A stretch of 6,210 nt of DNA from NCBI GenBank assembly GCA_002366675.1, contig DFBO01000119.1, positions 1 to 6,210 of the forward strand. Direction: 5' to 3'. This stretch comes from Flavobacteriaceae bacterium UBA3078 (GTDB taxonomy: Bacteria > Bacteroidota > Bacteroidia > Flavobacteriales > Flavobacteriaceae). Below are positions 1 through 6,210 of this stretch, piece after piece. The notes under the pieces were generated by a model that was not told the DNA's origin, searched no databases, and saw nothing but the letters and a program-made list of their open reading frames with translations. The translations under genes were made by a program, and so were the position numbers. How positions within the stretch are numbered: position 1 is the stretch's first letter; every line of letters begins with the position of its first letter.

Positions 1-152
1 GAACCAAATCAAATTCTAGTACAAAGCCAAGAACAACTTCTACTCCAAGAAGTAGCACACCTAGAAGTTATTCTCCAAGAAGTTCTTCTGGAGGGTCTCC
101 ATCTTATTCAGGAGGAGGTAGAAGTTCTGGAGGAAGCCGAGGAAGAAGATAG
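1..152 (+). CDS. C-terminal end of an unidentified protein with a Ser/Arg/Gly/Pro-rich tail (5' partial)
   Basis: The frame whose codons begin at position 3 is open from the window edge to a TAG at 150-152, giving 49 residues. They are almost entirely Ser, Arg, Gly, Pro and Thr with a few Tyr, Lys and Asn. Short motifs recur (PRSS, PRSY, SPRSS, then GGGRSSGG), and the protein ends in SRGRR. Such a tail is very probably disordered and strongly basic. The gene's body is outside the window, so no function can be assigned. Flavobacterial surface or periplasmic proteins sometimes carry tails of this kind, but an RNA-binding RGG-like tail would look similar. The gene lies 34 bp upstream of the OmpP1-like gene on the same strand with no visible terminator or promoter between them, so co-transcription is likely. 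That this is coding is fairly sure, because the repeated motifs keep one frame up to a stop followed by a new gene. Confidence 0.72.
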   Translation, partial: TKSNSSTKPRTTSTPRSSTPRSYSPRSSSGGSPSYSGGGRSSGGSRGRR

Positions 153-186
153 ATGTTAAATTAATTGAAAAGGAAAAAGTTATAAT

Positions 187-1722
187 ATGAAAAAGTTAAT
201 CATACTATTCATAGCTGTTGTATCTATGCCAAATATACAAGCACAAGATATTACAGATGCATTGAGATATACTCAAGATGAAATTCAAGGAACTGCAAGA
301 TACAGAGGCTTAAGTGGTGCTTTTGGAGCATTAGGTGGAGACATGAGTGCAGTAAGCATTAATCCAGCTGGTTCAGCTGTATTTAATAGCAGCCATCTTT
401 CTGCTTCTCTTTCTAATAACAATGTAAAAAATGATGTCCAATATTTTAATAGAACGAACACTTCTAAAGAATTTAATGTTGATTTAAATCAAACAGGTGC
501 TGCATTTGTTTTTAAAAATAGTAACACCAATTCAAACTGGTCAAAATTTGCTTTTAGTGCTGCTTATGATAAGATTCAAAATTATAACAACGATTGGTTT
601 GCAAATGGAAATAATTCTACTTCAATTGACAGATATTTTTTAGATATTACTGAAAACCAATCCATTCCTTTTAGCGTATTAAAACTACAACCAGGAGAAT
701 ATATAGAAGATGCATATGCCAATATAGGAGCAAGTCCTAATTATGGCTATCCTGTTCAACAAGTGTTTTTAGGTTATTGGGCAGGAATTATCGATCCTGT
801 CAATTTAGATAACGAAACAAATGACGATGAAACTAATTATTTATCCAATACGGAACCAGCTTCATCTTTTTATCAAGAATATTATTATGCATCAACTGGT
901 TATAATGGGAAATTCTCTTTAAATTTTTCCACTGCTTTTAAAGATAGGTTATACCTAGGAGTTAATCTAAATACTCATTTTATTAATTACGAAGAGTTTA
1001 CTAGTTTTTATGAAAACAATAACGACCCAGATTCTTTAGCTAATAATATTATTTTTGAAAATTGGCTTTCAACCTTTGGCTCTGGATTCTCTTTTCAATT
1101 AGGGGCTATTGCAAAAATAACAAACGATTTAAGGTTAGGTTTATCATACAATTCACCAACTTGGTATAGAATTGAGGAAGAGCTCATACAAAATATAGAT
1201 TCAAACATTGCTGATCCTGAAATTAGTTATGTCTCAAATATTATCAATATTTATCCTGCTTATAATATTCAATCACCAGGAAAATACACAGGTAGTTTAG
1301 CTTATGTATTTGGGGAATATGGGTTAATAAGTTTTGATTATTCATTAAAAGATTATAGTAACACTAAGTTCAAGCCAACTTCAGACCCTTATTTTGCTGG
1401 ACAAAATAATGCTATAAATAACCAACTAACTACAGCTTCTACATATAAAATTGGTGGAGAAATTAGACTAAAACAACTTAGCCTTAGAGGTGGATATCGA
1501 TTAGAAGAAAGCCCGTATAAAAATGGAAGTACCTTAAGTGACTTAAAAGGATATTCTTTAGGTTTAGGATATAGTTTTGGAAATTTTAAAATCGATATGG
1601 CCTTTGATCAATCAAAACAATCTTCAGAATATCGTTTATTTAATAATTCAGGCTTTCCAAGTATAGCCTCAATAGATTCAAAACTAACAAATGTGGTTTT
1701 TACGGTAGGCTTTAACCTATAA
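187..1722 (+). CDS. OmpP1/FadL/TodX-family outer-membrane transport protein
   Basis: This is a complete 511-residue protein, predicted to be an outer-membrane beta-barrel of the FadL/OmpP1 family, whose members take up long-chain fatty acids and other hydrophobic compounds. Flavobacterial members are often labelled 'hemin receptor' without experimental support. Residues 1-19 form a Sec signal peptide: MKK, then a hydrophobic stretch, with likely cleavage after IQA before QD. Residues 37-66 carry the family's N-terminal signature, with ARYRGLSGAFGALGGD followed by SINPAGSAVF; the NPAG at 59-62 corresponds to the NPA region of the FadL N-terminal hatch. The rest alternates short polar turns with amphipathic, aromatic-rich strands, and the protein ends in a strand-like VVFTVGFNL, as expected for a barrel. 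The ATG is supported by the signal peptide; a weak purine run (AAGGA at 170-174) lies 12 bases upstream. No dedicated promoter is visible, so it probably shares a transcript with the preceding gene. The family is secure; the substrate cannot be read from sequence. Confidence 0.9.
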   Translation: MKKLIILFIAVVSMPNIQAQDITDALRYTQDEIQGTARYRGLSGAFGALGGDMSAVSINPAGSAVFNSSHLSASLSNNNVKNDVQYFNRTNTSKEFNVDLNQTGAAFVFKNSNTNSNWSKFAFSAAYDKIQNYNNDWFANGNNSTSIDRYFLDITENQSIPFSVLKLQPGEYIEDAYANIGASPNYGYPVQQVFLGYWAGIIDPVNLDNETNDDETNYLSNTEPASSFYQEYYYASTGYNGKFSLNFSTAFKDRLYLGVNLNTHFINYEEFTSFYENNNDPDSLANNIIFENWLSTFGSGFSFQLGAIAKITNDLRLGLSYNSPTWYRIEEELIQNIDSNIADPEISYVSNIINIYPAYNIQSPGKYTGSLAYVFGEYGLISFDYSLKDYSNTKFKPTSDPYFAGQNNAINNQLTTASTYKIGGEIRLKQLSLRGGYRLEESPYKNGSTLSDLKGYSLGLGYSFGNFKIDMAFDQSKQSSEYRLFNNSGFPSIASIDSKLTNVVFTVGFNL

Positions 1723-1736
1723 ATACACTGGAAATT

Positions 1737-2483
1737 TTATCGTTTTAGAGTAAAGTGAGATTTAAATTGTTTTTGGGCTCCTTCAGTTTCACCAAACTCT
1801 CTATATTTAATTAAAAACCAATAATCATCACTTGGCAGTAATTTACCGTTAAAAGTACCATCCCAACCAACGCCTGCAGGACTTATTTGTTTGAGCAATT
1901 TTCCATATTGATCGAAAATAAAAACAACAGCATCAAATTGATTTTCGATACCAAAAATTTGCCATGTATCATTATATCCATCGTTATTTGGTGTGAAAAT
2001 TTTAGGAAAACCTACAATTAAATCAACACTTTCCGAGAAACCACAACCATTAATATCTCTAGCTTGAATAATATGTTCTCCAAAAGTCACATTTGAGAAT
2101 GCAAAACTATTAGAATTAGGTTCGTTACTTAACCATGGACCATTATCTATACTAAATTCAAACAATGCAATTCCGTCTCCTATAGCATTAACTTGAATTA
2201 TATGGTTATTATCAAAAGCTTGAGTAACAACTTCTGTAGTTAAAATTGGTGGTGAACTTTCCAAAACTGTAGTAGTTGCTTCATTAATACAACCTGTAAA
2301 TATTTCTGCAACTATCACAGAATACATTCCTTCTTGTAAAGGTTCAAAAAATGATTGTGATGATAATATATTTGTTGGATTATTAGTTTCTATCCATTGA
2401 AAAGTATATTCAATTTCATTTAATCCAGTATCCAAAATTGGATTACTAATAACTTCTGTTCCATTTTTATTTACACATAAAAT
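1737..2483 (-). repeat. Paralogous 3'-terminal block, copy 1 (partner 3644-4390)
   Basis: The last 248 codons plus stop of the short gene align without any gap to the last 248 codons plus stop of the long gene, at a constant offset of 1907 nt. The final 90 residues (sorting domain) are identical at about 70 positions by eye; the part before them is more diverged but shares landmarks such as NGTEVI, YTFQW, ESSPP/LSSPP and a 20-residue identical run (residues 472-491 of the short protein). This indicates duplication of the whole C-terminal half of one gene, or of a whole gene whose N-terminal part then changed. Confidence 0.9.
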
Positions 2484-3581
2484 GTGAGTTTCGTTTAAAT
2501 TAATATCTGGCAAAAGATTCACTTCTAAACTAAAAGAACCTACATCATAACAGTTTACTACATTAGAAGATGAATTCTCTATTCTAACAAAAATATTTTG
2601 TGGGTTAGCTATATTATTATAGATATTAGGTAAGCTATTTTCTTCTGATTGCGCATCTGCGTCTGTTTCATAATATGCTACTGAATACAATGTAGCATCC
2701 AAACCATTCAAAATTTCTGATGTTTTAGTGCTTAGATCAAATTCACCAGTCCCATCATTTTCATTTAAATTATCACAAATCACATAAGGTAGTATGCTAG
2801 AAGGAAATGACGGAGTAGCAAGAAATTCAACATTATATTCGTAAAGCTGAATTAAACCTCCAGTATTATCTAATGCACTAGCTCTATAATTTTTAGAATC
2901 ATAAACATCATAAGTTGCAGAATTAACTCCACTCAACAATATATAATTACCTGGATTGGATGCATCTTCTTCATACCACATGTAATTTACAGCATTAGGG
3001 GTCGTTGCATCTAATGTAAATGCCTCACCTTCACAAGCTTTAAATCCTTCTAAAATTGCACAATCAGTCGAACCTTCTCCAGTTAGTTGCTGAATACTTA
3101 TAAACCCTGCAGAACCAGAAAAATTAGTAACTAATAACAAATAAAATTGCCCTGAAACTGCATTTGGAATATTTGCATTTTCTATTCCATTTGGAGAATA
3201 ACTACAATCAATGGTGTTTGAAGCTGTTAAACTAGTATCACAAGCTTCAACTACATTTAAAAAAGGGCCATATAGAATAAAATCTACATCAAGACTTGGT
3301 GATCCTCCAAGAGCTTCGCTTTGTTCTATAATTAAATTAACATCTCCACTTTGGGCTATTCGTAAAAAAAACCAAGCTGGATTTGGTTGTGTTAATAAGC
3401 AACCATAATCAGGACCTACTTCAGCCGAAGTACCATTTGATGTATTTAAAAAAGAAAATTCAGATGAACTACAGATAGGTTCTGCATCTGTACAAATACT
3501 TGCTCCTCCAGTTTGACTAAAAATAACATTAGACAAACCGAAAAAGATAATTAGGATACTTATTTTTTTACAAAACGACAT
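1737..3581 (-). CDS. Secreted multidomain protein with T9SS type B sorting domain (short paralogue)
   Basis: This is a complete 614-residue protein. Residues 1-23 are a Sec signal peptide (basic FCKK, hydrophobic IILIIFFG-like core, likely cleavage near FSQ-TGG). Residues about 24-174 form a Cys-containing beta-rich module with CTDAEPIC, PDYGCL, PNPAWFF and DVDFILYGPF, a pattern common at the N terminus of flavobacterial T9SS cargo and reminiscent of PPC/CUB-like folds. Residues about 175-257 look like an Ig-like domain (CEGEAFTLDA, YMWYEE). Residues about 259-360 are one copy of the Asp-rich 'CD...FDL' repeat (Cys269 and Cys344), five copies of which occur in the neighbouring gene. Two further Ig-like segments (about 361-445 and 446-523) precede the sorting domain at about 525-614 (FTPNNDGYNDTW, YGKLLKQ, GWDGTFNG, DDYWF, ending FTLKR), which matches the CHU_C / TIGR04131 family and directs export through the T9SS. 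No enzymatic motif is visible; an adhesin or surface-structure role is inference. The stop lies 14 bp from that of the convergent OmpP1-like gene. Confidence concerns the secreted T9SS class, not a function. Confidence 0.92.
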   Translation of the reverse strand: MSFCKKISILIIFFGLSNVIFSQTGGASICTDAEPICSSSEFSFLNTSNGTSAEVGPDYGCLLTQPNPAWFFLRIAQSGDVNLIIEQSEALGGSPSLDVDFILYGPFLNVVEACDTSLTASNTIDCSYSPNGIENANIPNAVSGQFYLLLVTNFSGSAGFISIQQLTGEGSTDCAILEGFKACEGEAFTLDATTPNAVNYMWYEEDASNPGNYILLSGVNSATYDVYDSKNYRASALDNTGGLIQLYEYNVEFLATPSFPSSILPYVICDNLNENDGTGEFDLSTKTSEILNGLDATLYSVAYYETDADAQSEENSLPNIYNNIANPQNIFVRIENSSSNVVNCYDVGSFSLEVNLLPDINLNETHILCVNKNGTEVISNPILDTGLNEIEYTFQWIETNNPTNILSSQSFFEPLQEGMYSVIVAEIFTGCINEATTTVLESSPPILTTEVVTQAFDNNHIIQVNAIGDGIALFEFSIDNGPWLSNEPNSNSFAFSNVTFGEHIIQARDINGCGFSESVDLIVGFPKIFTPNNDGYNDTWQIFGIENQFDAVVFIFDQYGKLLKQISPAGVGWDGTFNGKLLPSDDYWFLIKYREFGETEGAQKQFKSHFTLKR

Positions 3582-3582
3582 A

Positions 3583-3631
3583 AAAAAGATTAAATCTGTA
3601 ATAGTAATACTAGTACAAACTTAATCTTTTT
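3583..3631 (-). terminator. 49-bp imperfect palindrome: probable terminator hairpin between the two T9SS cargo genes
   Basis: The arms AAAAAGATTAA (3583-3593) and TTAATCTTTTT (3621-3631) are perfect inverted repeats, and a second palindrome TAGTA-A-TACTA (3602-3612) sits inside with exactly the same centre (3607). Over the whole element 21 of 24 position pairs are Watson-Crick. In the minus-strand RNA two of the three others become G-U pairs (3620/3594 and 3618/3596), leaving one mismatch (3613/3601). The downstream arm ends in a run of U, as in an intrinsic terminator for the long upstream gene, whose stop is 12 bases before the element. The stem is AU-rich and longer than usual. It ends one base before the ATG of the downstream gene, so a role in masking that start in read-through mRNA is also possible. 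Confidence 0.6.
3616..3623 (-). promoter_or_regulatory. Candidate Bacteroidota -7 promoter box (TAAGTTTG) for the short T9SS cargo gene
   Basis: On the minus strand the octamer TAAGTTTG matches the Bacteroidota housekeeping -7 consensus TAnnTTTG exactly. It lies 34 bases upstream of the ATG at 3581, a sensible leader length. I find no clear TTG-type -33 element at the expected distance, so the call rests on the -7 box and its place in the gap. The box overlaps the upstream arm of the palindrome, so a transcript starting here would lack that arm. Confidence 0.38.
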
Positions 3632-3643
3632 ATAAAGTAATAT

Positions 3644-4390
3644 TTATCTTTTTAGACTAAAGTGTGCTTTAAACTGTTTTTGCGCACCTTCACTTTCCCC
3701 TAATTCTCTATAATCAATAGTAAACCAATAATCACTTGAAGGTAATAATTCACCATTATAAGTTCCATCCCAACCTGGTCCTGTTGGACTTAATTGCTTT
3801 AATAGTTTACCATAACGGTCATATATAAAGATTTTGGCATCAAATTGATTTTCAATTCCAAAGATTTTCCATGTATCATTATAACCATCATTATTTGGCG
3901 TGAAAAATAATGGATAATCCATTACTAATACAACATCACTTGCAATACCACAGCCATTAATATCTCTAGCCTGTATAACATGCTCTCCAAATAACACATC
4001 GTTAAACGTATAGGTGTTAGAGTTTGGCTCATTACTTAACCAAGGACCATTATCTATACTAAATTCAAACAATGCTGCTCCATCACCAGTTGCTGTAACT
4101 TGAATGATATTGTTGTTTGCAAATGCTTCAGTTGCAAGTGTAGCAGTAACAGTTGGTGGAGAACTTAATTCTACTACAGTAGAATCTGAACTCATACATA
4201 GACTATTAATATTTGTCACAGTAACTGTATAATTACCTTCTACAGTTGGCATAAAAATTGAATCAGTACCTAAAACTATTGATGGATCTCCATCTTCAAC
4301 CCATTGAAAAGTATATTGACTTGCACTTAATCCAGTATCGATTGTAGGGTTACCAATTACTTCAGTACCATTTAAGTTAATACAGATAAT
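3644..4390 (-). repeat. Paralogous 3'-terminal block, copy 2 (partner 1737-2483)
   Basis: This is the second copy of the duplicated gene end, in direct orientation with the first. It begins at the Ile-Ile-Cys-Ile that follows the last Asp-rich repeat and runs to the stop codon. Two direct copies this close could recombine and remove the intervening short gene. Confidence 0.9.
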
Positions 4391-6210
4391 ATATAAATCA
4401 TCTATATTAAACTCTGGAGCTGGATTAACAATTAAATCAAATGTTATAATAGTGTAACACCCTGTTCCTTCATCAGAAGCATCACTAGGGTCACCAGTAT
4501 TGGTAACGCGAACGTAAATAGTTTGTGGTGCTGATATATTGGCATAAGCCGTTGCACTGGCTATAGGATTTTCTCCTAATTCAGCATCACCAAGTGTTTC
4601 ATGGTAAGAAACTGTTTCATCAAAATCATTCAGCATCAATCCTTCATTTTGAGTCAAATCAAATTCTTCTTGTAAATCTCCGGAATTATTATCATCACAT
4701 GCCACTAAATCAGGTAAAACATCATTTGGTGTTGGTAATGTGTTTACTACTAAAGTTAAACTGGTTAAAGAATAACAATTACCACCACTAGTTGTTTCGG
4801 TTACAGTTACAAATATTGTTTGTGGATTGTGAGGCAAACCTCCAATAGAAACATTATTATAAGCTGTATAATCTGAAATTGGATTATTTGGGATATCTGC
4901 CATAGTCTCAAAGTAATTCACATCTAATGTTACATCGCCTCCAGTTAAACCATCATTTTGAGTCGTTAAATCAAAAATCGCATATCCATCATTATCTGAA
5001 GAATCATCACATATTTCAAAAATTACATCTTGAGCTTCAGCTGGGATATCAGGTAATAGATTAACAATCAAATCAAATTGACCTACACTAACACAACCAT
5101 TTGAACCTTCTAGACGAACATAAATAGTTGTATTGCCAGACATATAATTTGATAAATCTGGTTCAATTATAGGGTTCATACTAGGAGTAGATTCTGCATC
5201 TGACATTGACTCATGATAAGTCAATGTGTAATTAGCTGGATTTTGTGATCCATAAATAGTAGCATCCATGGTCGTTAAATTAAATGTGGCTATTCCATCT
5301 AAATCATCATCACAAACTACATAAGGAGCAATATCTGTTGGAATTTCTGGAGCTGGCTCAACAATAAGCTGTAATTCAACAATTGTTGCACAATCAATTC
5401 CAGAGCCAAATTCAACTCTTACATAAATAATTTGTCCTGCTACATTAGATAAAGAATCTCCTTGAGGATTAACATCATCCAATGCATTTTGAAGCGTTAA
5501 ATGAAAAGTGACTACTAATGTAGGATCCGTTGCTAAAATATCATCTCTAACTGGGGACAAATCAAAGCTTCCTAGATTATCATTATCTTCATCACAATCA
5601 TATAAAGGTAATGGTGTACTAACAGGTGGTCCTGTTACTACATTTAATGTTAAAGTAGTCGTATCATAACATCCTGTATTTATATCTTCAACTCTAACAT
5701 AGACTATTTCTCCATCTGTTCCAATATAAGCAGTTGATGAAGGTGTAACTTCTGGTGTTCCAGCTATAGCATCTGCTAAGTTATTATGATAGGTAACTAT
5801 ATAATTCGTATTACCTGCAGTAATTTCATTGTCTTTAAGTGTTAAATCCATTTCAGTCATTCCATCAATTACATTCTCATCACATGAAACCAATGGTGAT
5901 GGATTAACTATTACTGGTAAAGATTGCACAGTAATATTTTGTGTACTTGAGGCAAAACAAGCTCCTGGTGTTGTATATTCTATGGTATAGGTTGCTCCTG
6001 ATGTTCCTCCTGATACTGTTCCTGTTGCTGGATCAATACTTGCGCCATCACTTGGAACTGGATTGAAAGCAAAAGTTCCTCCTGTATCTCCTGTTATCGT
6101 TACGGTTCCTCCATCACAATCAGCTGTTGCTGTAAATGAAGCATCTTCAGTTGGTATAACAGTAATATTTTGAGTACTAGAAGCAAAACATGCTCCTGAA
6201 GTTGTATATT
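3644..6210 (-). CDS. Large repeat-rich surface protein with T9SS type B sorting domain (5' partial, long paralogue)
   Basis: The frame is open from the window edge to TAA at 3644-3646, giving 854 visible codons; the true start lies outside. Numbering from the first full codon (Tyr, 6206-6208): residues 1-94 belong to a 77-residue Ig/PKD-like tandem repeat; about 106-599 hold five roughly 100-residue 'CD...FDL...YVRV...C' repeats; about 605-764 are two Ig-like segments; and 765-854 form the T9SS type B (CHU_C/TIGR04131) domain (FTPNNDGYNDTW, YGKLLKQ, GWDGTYNG, SDYWF, ending FSLKR). A GTG at 5927-5929 could be taken for a start, but the reading frame and the repeat pattern run straight through it and no signal peptide follows, so it is an internal Val. 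Proteins of this build in Flavobacteriia are often thousands of residues long and act at the cell surface, probably in adhesion; this role is inferred. The gene lies 62 bp upstream of its shorter paralogue on the same strand. Confidence 0.92.
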   Translation of the reverse strand, partial: YTTSGACFASSTQNITVIPTEDASFTATADCDGGTVTITGDTGGTFAFNPVPSDGASIDPATGTVSGGTSGATYTIEYTTPGACFASSTQNITVQSLPVIVNPSPLVSCDENVIDGMTEMDLTLKDNEITAGNTNYIVTYHNNLADAIAGTPEVTPSSTAYIGTDGEIVYVRVEDINTGCYDTTTLTLNVVTGPPVSTPLPLYDCDEDNDNLGSFDLSPVRDDILATDPTLVVTFHLTLQNALDDVNPQGDSLSNVAGQIIYVRVEFGSGIDCATIVELQLIVEPAPEIPTDIAPYVVCDDDLDGIATFNLTTMDATIYGSQNPANYTLTYHESMSDAESTPSMNPIIEPDLSNYMSGNTTIYVRLEGSNGCVSVGQFDLIVNLLPDIPAEAQDVIFEICDDSSDNDGYAIFDLTTQNDGLTGGDVTLDVNYFETMADIPNNPISDYTAYNNVSIGGLPHNPQTIFVTVTETTSGGNCYSLTSLTLVVNTLPTPNDVLPDLVACDDNNSGDLQEEFDLTQNEGLMLNDFDETVSYHETLGDAELGENPIASATAYANISAPQTIYVRVTNTGDPSDASDEGTGCYTIITFDLIVNPAPEFNIDDLYIICINLNGTEVIGNPTIDTGLSASQYTFQWVEDGDPSIVLGTDSIFMPTVEGNYTVTVTNINSLCMSSDSTVVELSSPPTVTATLATEAFANNNIIQVTATGDGAALFEFSIDNGPWLSNEPNSNTYTFNDVLFGEHVIQARDINGCGIASDVVLVMDYPLFFTPNNDGYNDTWKIFGIENQFDAKIFIYDRYGKLLKQLSPTGPGWDGTYNGELLPSSDYWFTIDYRELGESEGAQKQFKAHFSLKR
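4412..5893 (-). repeat. Five tandem copies of a ~100-residue Asp-rich, two-cysteine protein repeat
   Basis: Five degenerate copies start at Cys codons with tops at 5884, 5596, 5314, 5011 and 4699, spaced 96, 94, 101 and 104 residues. Each has a Cys-Asp followed by an acidic loop and a (F/M)(D/N)L (CDENVIDG, CDEDNDNLGSFDL, CDDDLDGIATFNL, CDDSSDNDGYAIFDL, CDDNNSGDLQEEFDL). Then come a T-[VL]-x-[YF]-[HF]-like strand, an I[YF]V[RT][VL] strand, a second Cys 68-80 residues after the first, and a linker rich in Asn, Leu and Pro. The repeats differ strongly at DNA level, so they are old. The same unit occurs once in the short paralogue, at about 2502-2807. Confidence 0.87.
5930..6210 (-). repeat. 77-residue (231-bp) tandem Ig/PKD-like repeat, one full copy plus the start of another
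   Basis: The segment YTTSGACFASSTQNITV, encoded from 6208 downward, recurs as YTTPGACFASSTQNITV from 5977 downward, exactly 231 bp apart. At DNA level 6161-6210 and 5930-5979 agree at 44 of 50 positions. The unit contains DCDGGTVTITG, GGTFAFNPVPSDG, IDPATGTVSGG and TYTIEYTT, and two cysteines (in DCDGG and GACFA). Repeats of this type are familiar in giant flavobacterial surface proteins. More copies probably lie beyond the window, because the edge falls inside a copy. Confidence 0.88.

Noticed and set aside
181..186. TATAAT directly before the ATG of the OmpP1-like gene
   Set aside because: It abuts the start codon, leaving no room for a leader, and Bacteroidota promoters use TAnnTTTG rather than TATAAT; chance in AT-rich DNA.
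1706..1719. Small inverted repeat TAGG-CTTTAA-CCTA as terminator of the OmpP1-like gene
   Set aside because: It has only four paired bases, lies inside the coding end, and has no U tract directly after it.
3211..3408. 65-codon plus-strand open frame
   Set aside because: It lies wholly antisense within the short cargo gene, has no recognisable domain or start signal, and is best explained as a shadow of the real frame.
4594..4791. 65-codon plus-strand open frame
   Set aside because: It is antisense within the Asp-rich repeats; its His/Asn/Leu-rich composition is what the reverse of that coding sequence gives.
5927..5929. GTG as translation start of the long T9SS cargo gene
   Set aside because: The frame and the repeat pattern continue upstream to the window edge and no signal peptide follows the GTG; it is an internal valine codon.
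4412..6210. Regularly spaced repeats as a CRISPR array
   Set aside because: The repeats are in-frame protein repeats of about 231-315 bp with codon-level divergence, not short identical repeats with unique spacers.

Overview
The window looks like chromosomal DNA from a marine or soil Bacteroidota of the Flavobacteriia type. The base composition is strongly AT-rich. Two proteins end in the type IX secretion system (T9SS) type B / 'gliding motility-associated' C-terminal domain, with its TPNNDGYND core. One gene encodes a FadL/OmpP1-type outer-membrane protein of the flavobacterial kind. The only convincing promoter element is a Bacteroidota-style TAnnTTTG -7 box. I see no RNA genes, insertion sequences, CRISPR array or phage genes.

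Layout. Positions 1-152 (+) hold the last 49 codons of a gene with a Ser/Arg/Gly/Pro-rich tail. After 34 bp comes a complete 511-residue OmpP1/FadL-family outer-membrane barrel protein (187-1722, +). It converges, with 14 bp between stop codons, on two minus-strand genes. These are read from right to left: first a very large repeat protein whose 5' end lies beyond the window (3644-6210, 854 codons visible), then a 614-residue secreted protein (1737-3581). Both carry the T9SS type B sorting domain.

The two minus-strand proteins are paralogues over their last 248 residues, which align without a gap at a constant 1907-nt offset. The upstream protein adds at least one full copy of a 77-residue Ig/PKD-like repeat, the start of a second copy, and five copies of a roughly 100-residue repeat with an Asp/Asn-rich 'CDxxxDG..FDL' motif and one conserved Cys pair. 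The downstream protein has one copy of that same repeat behind a different N-terminal module. They look like a long and a short member of one cell-surface protein family, exported by Sec, sorted by the T9SS and displayed on or released from the surface. Adhesion is the likely role, but this is inference.

The most interesting non-coding structure is the 62-bp gap between these paralogues. A 49-bp imperfect palindrome fills most of it. In the minus-strand transcript it can pair at 23 of 24 positions, two of them G-U pairs that would be A-C mismatches in a plus-strand transcript. It ends in a U tract one base before the ATG of the downstream gene, and a TAnnTTTG box lies in its upstream arm. This suggests a terminator with an embedded promoter that uncouples the two genes.
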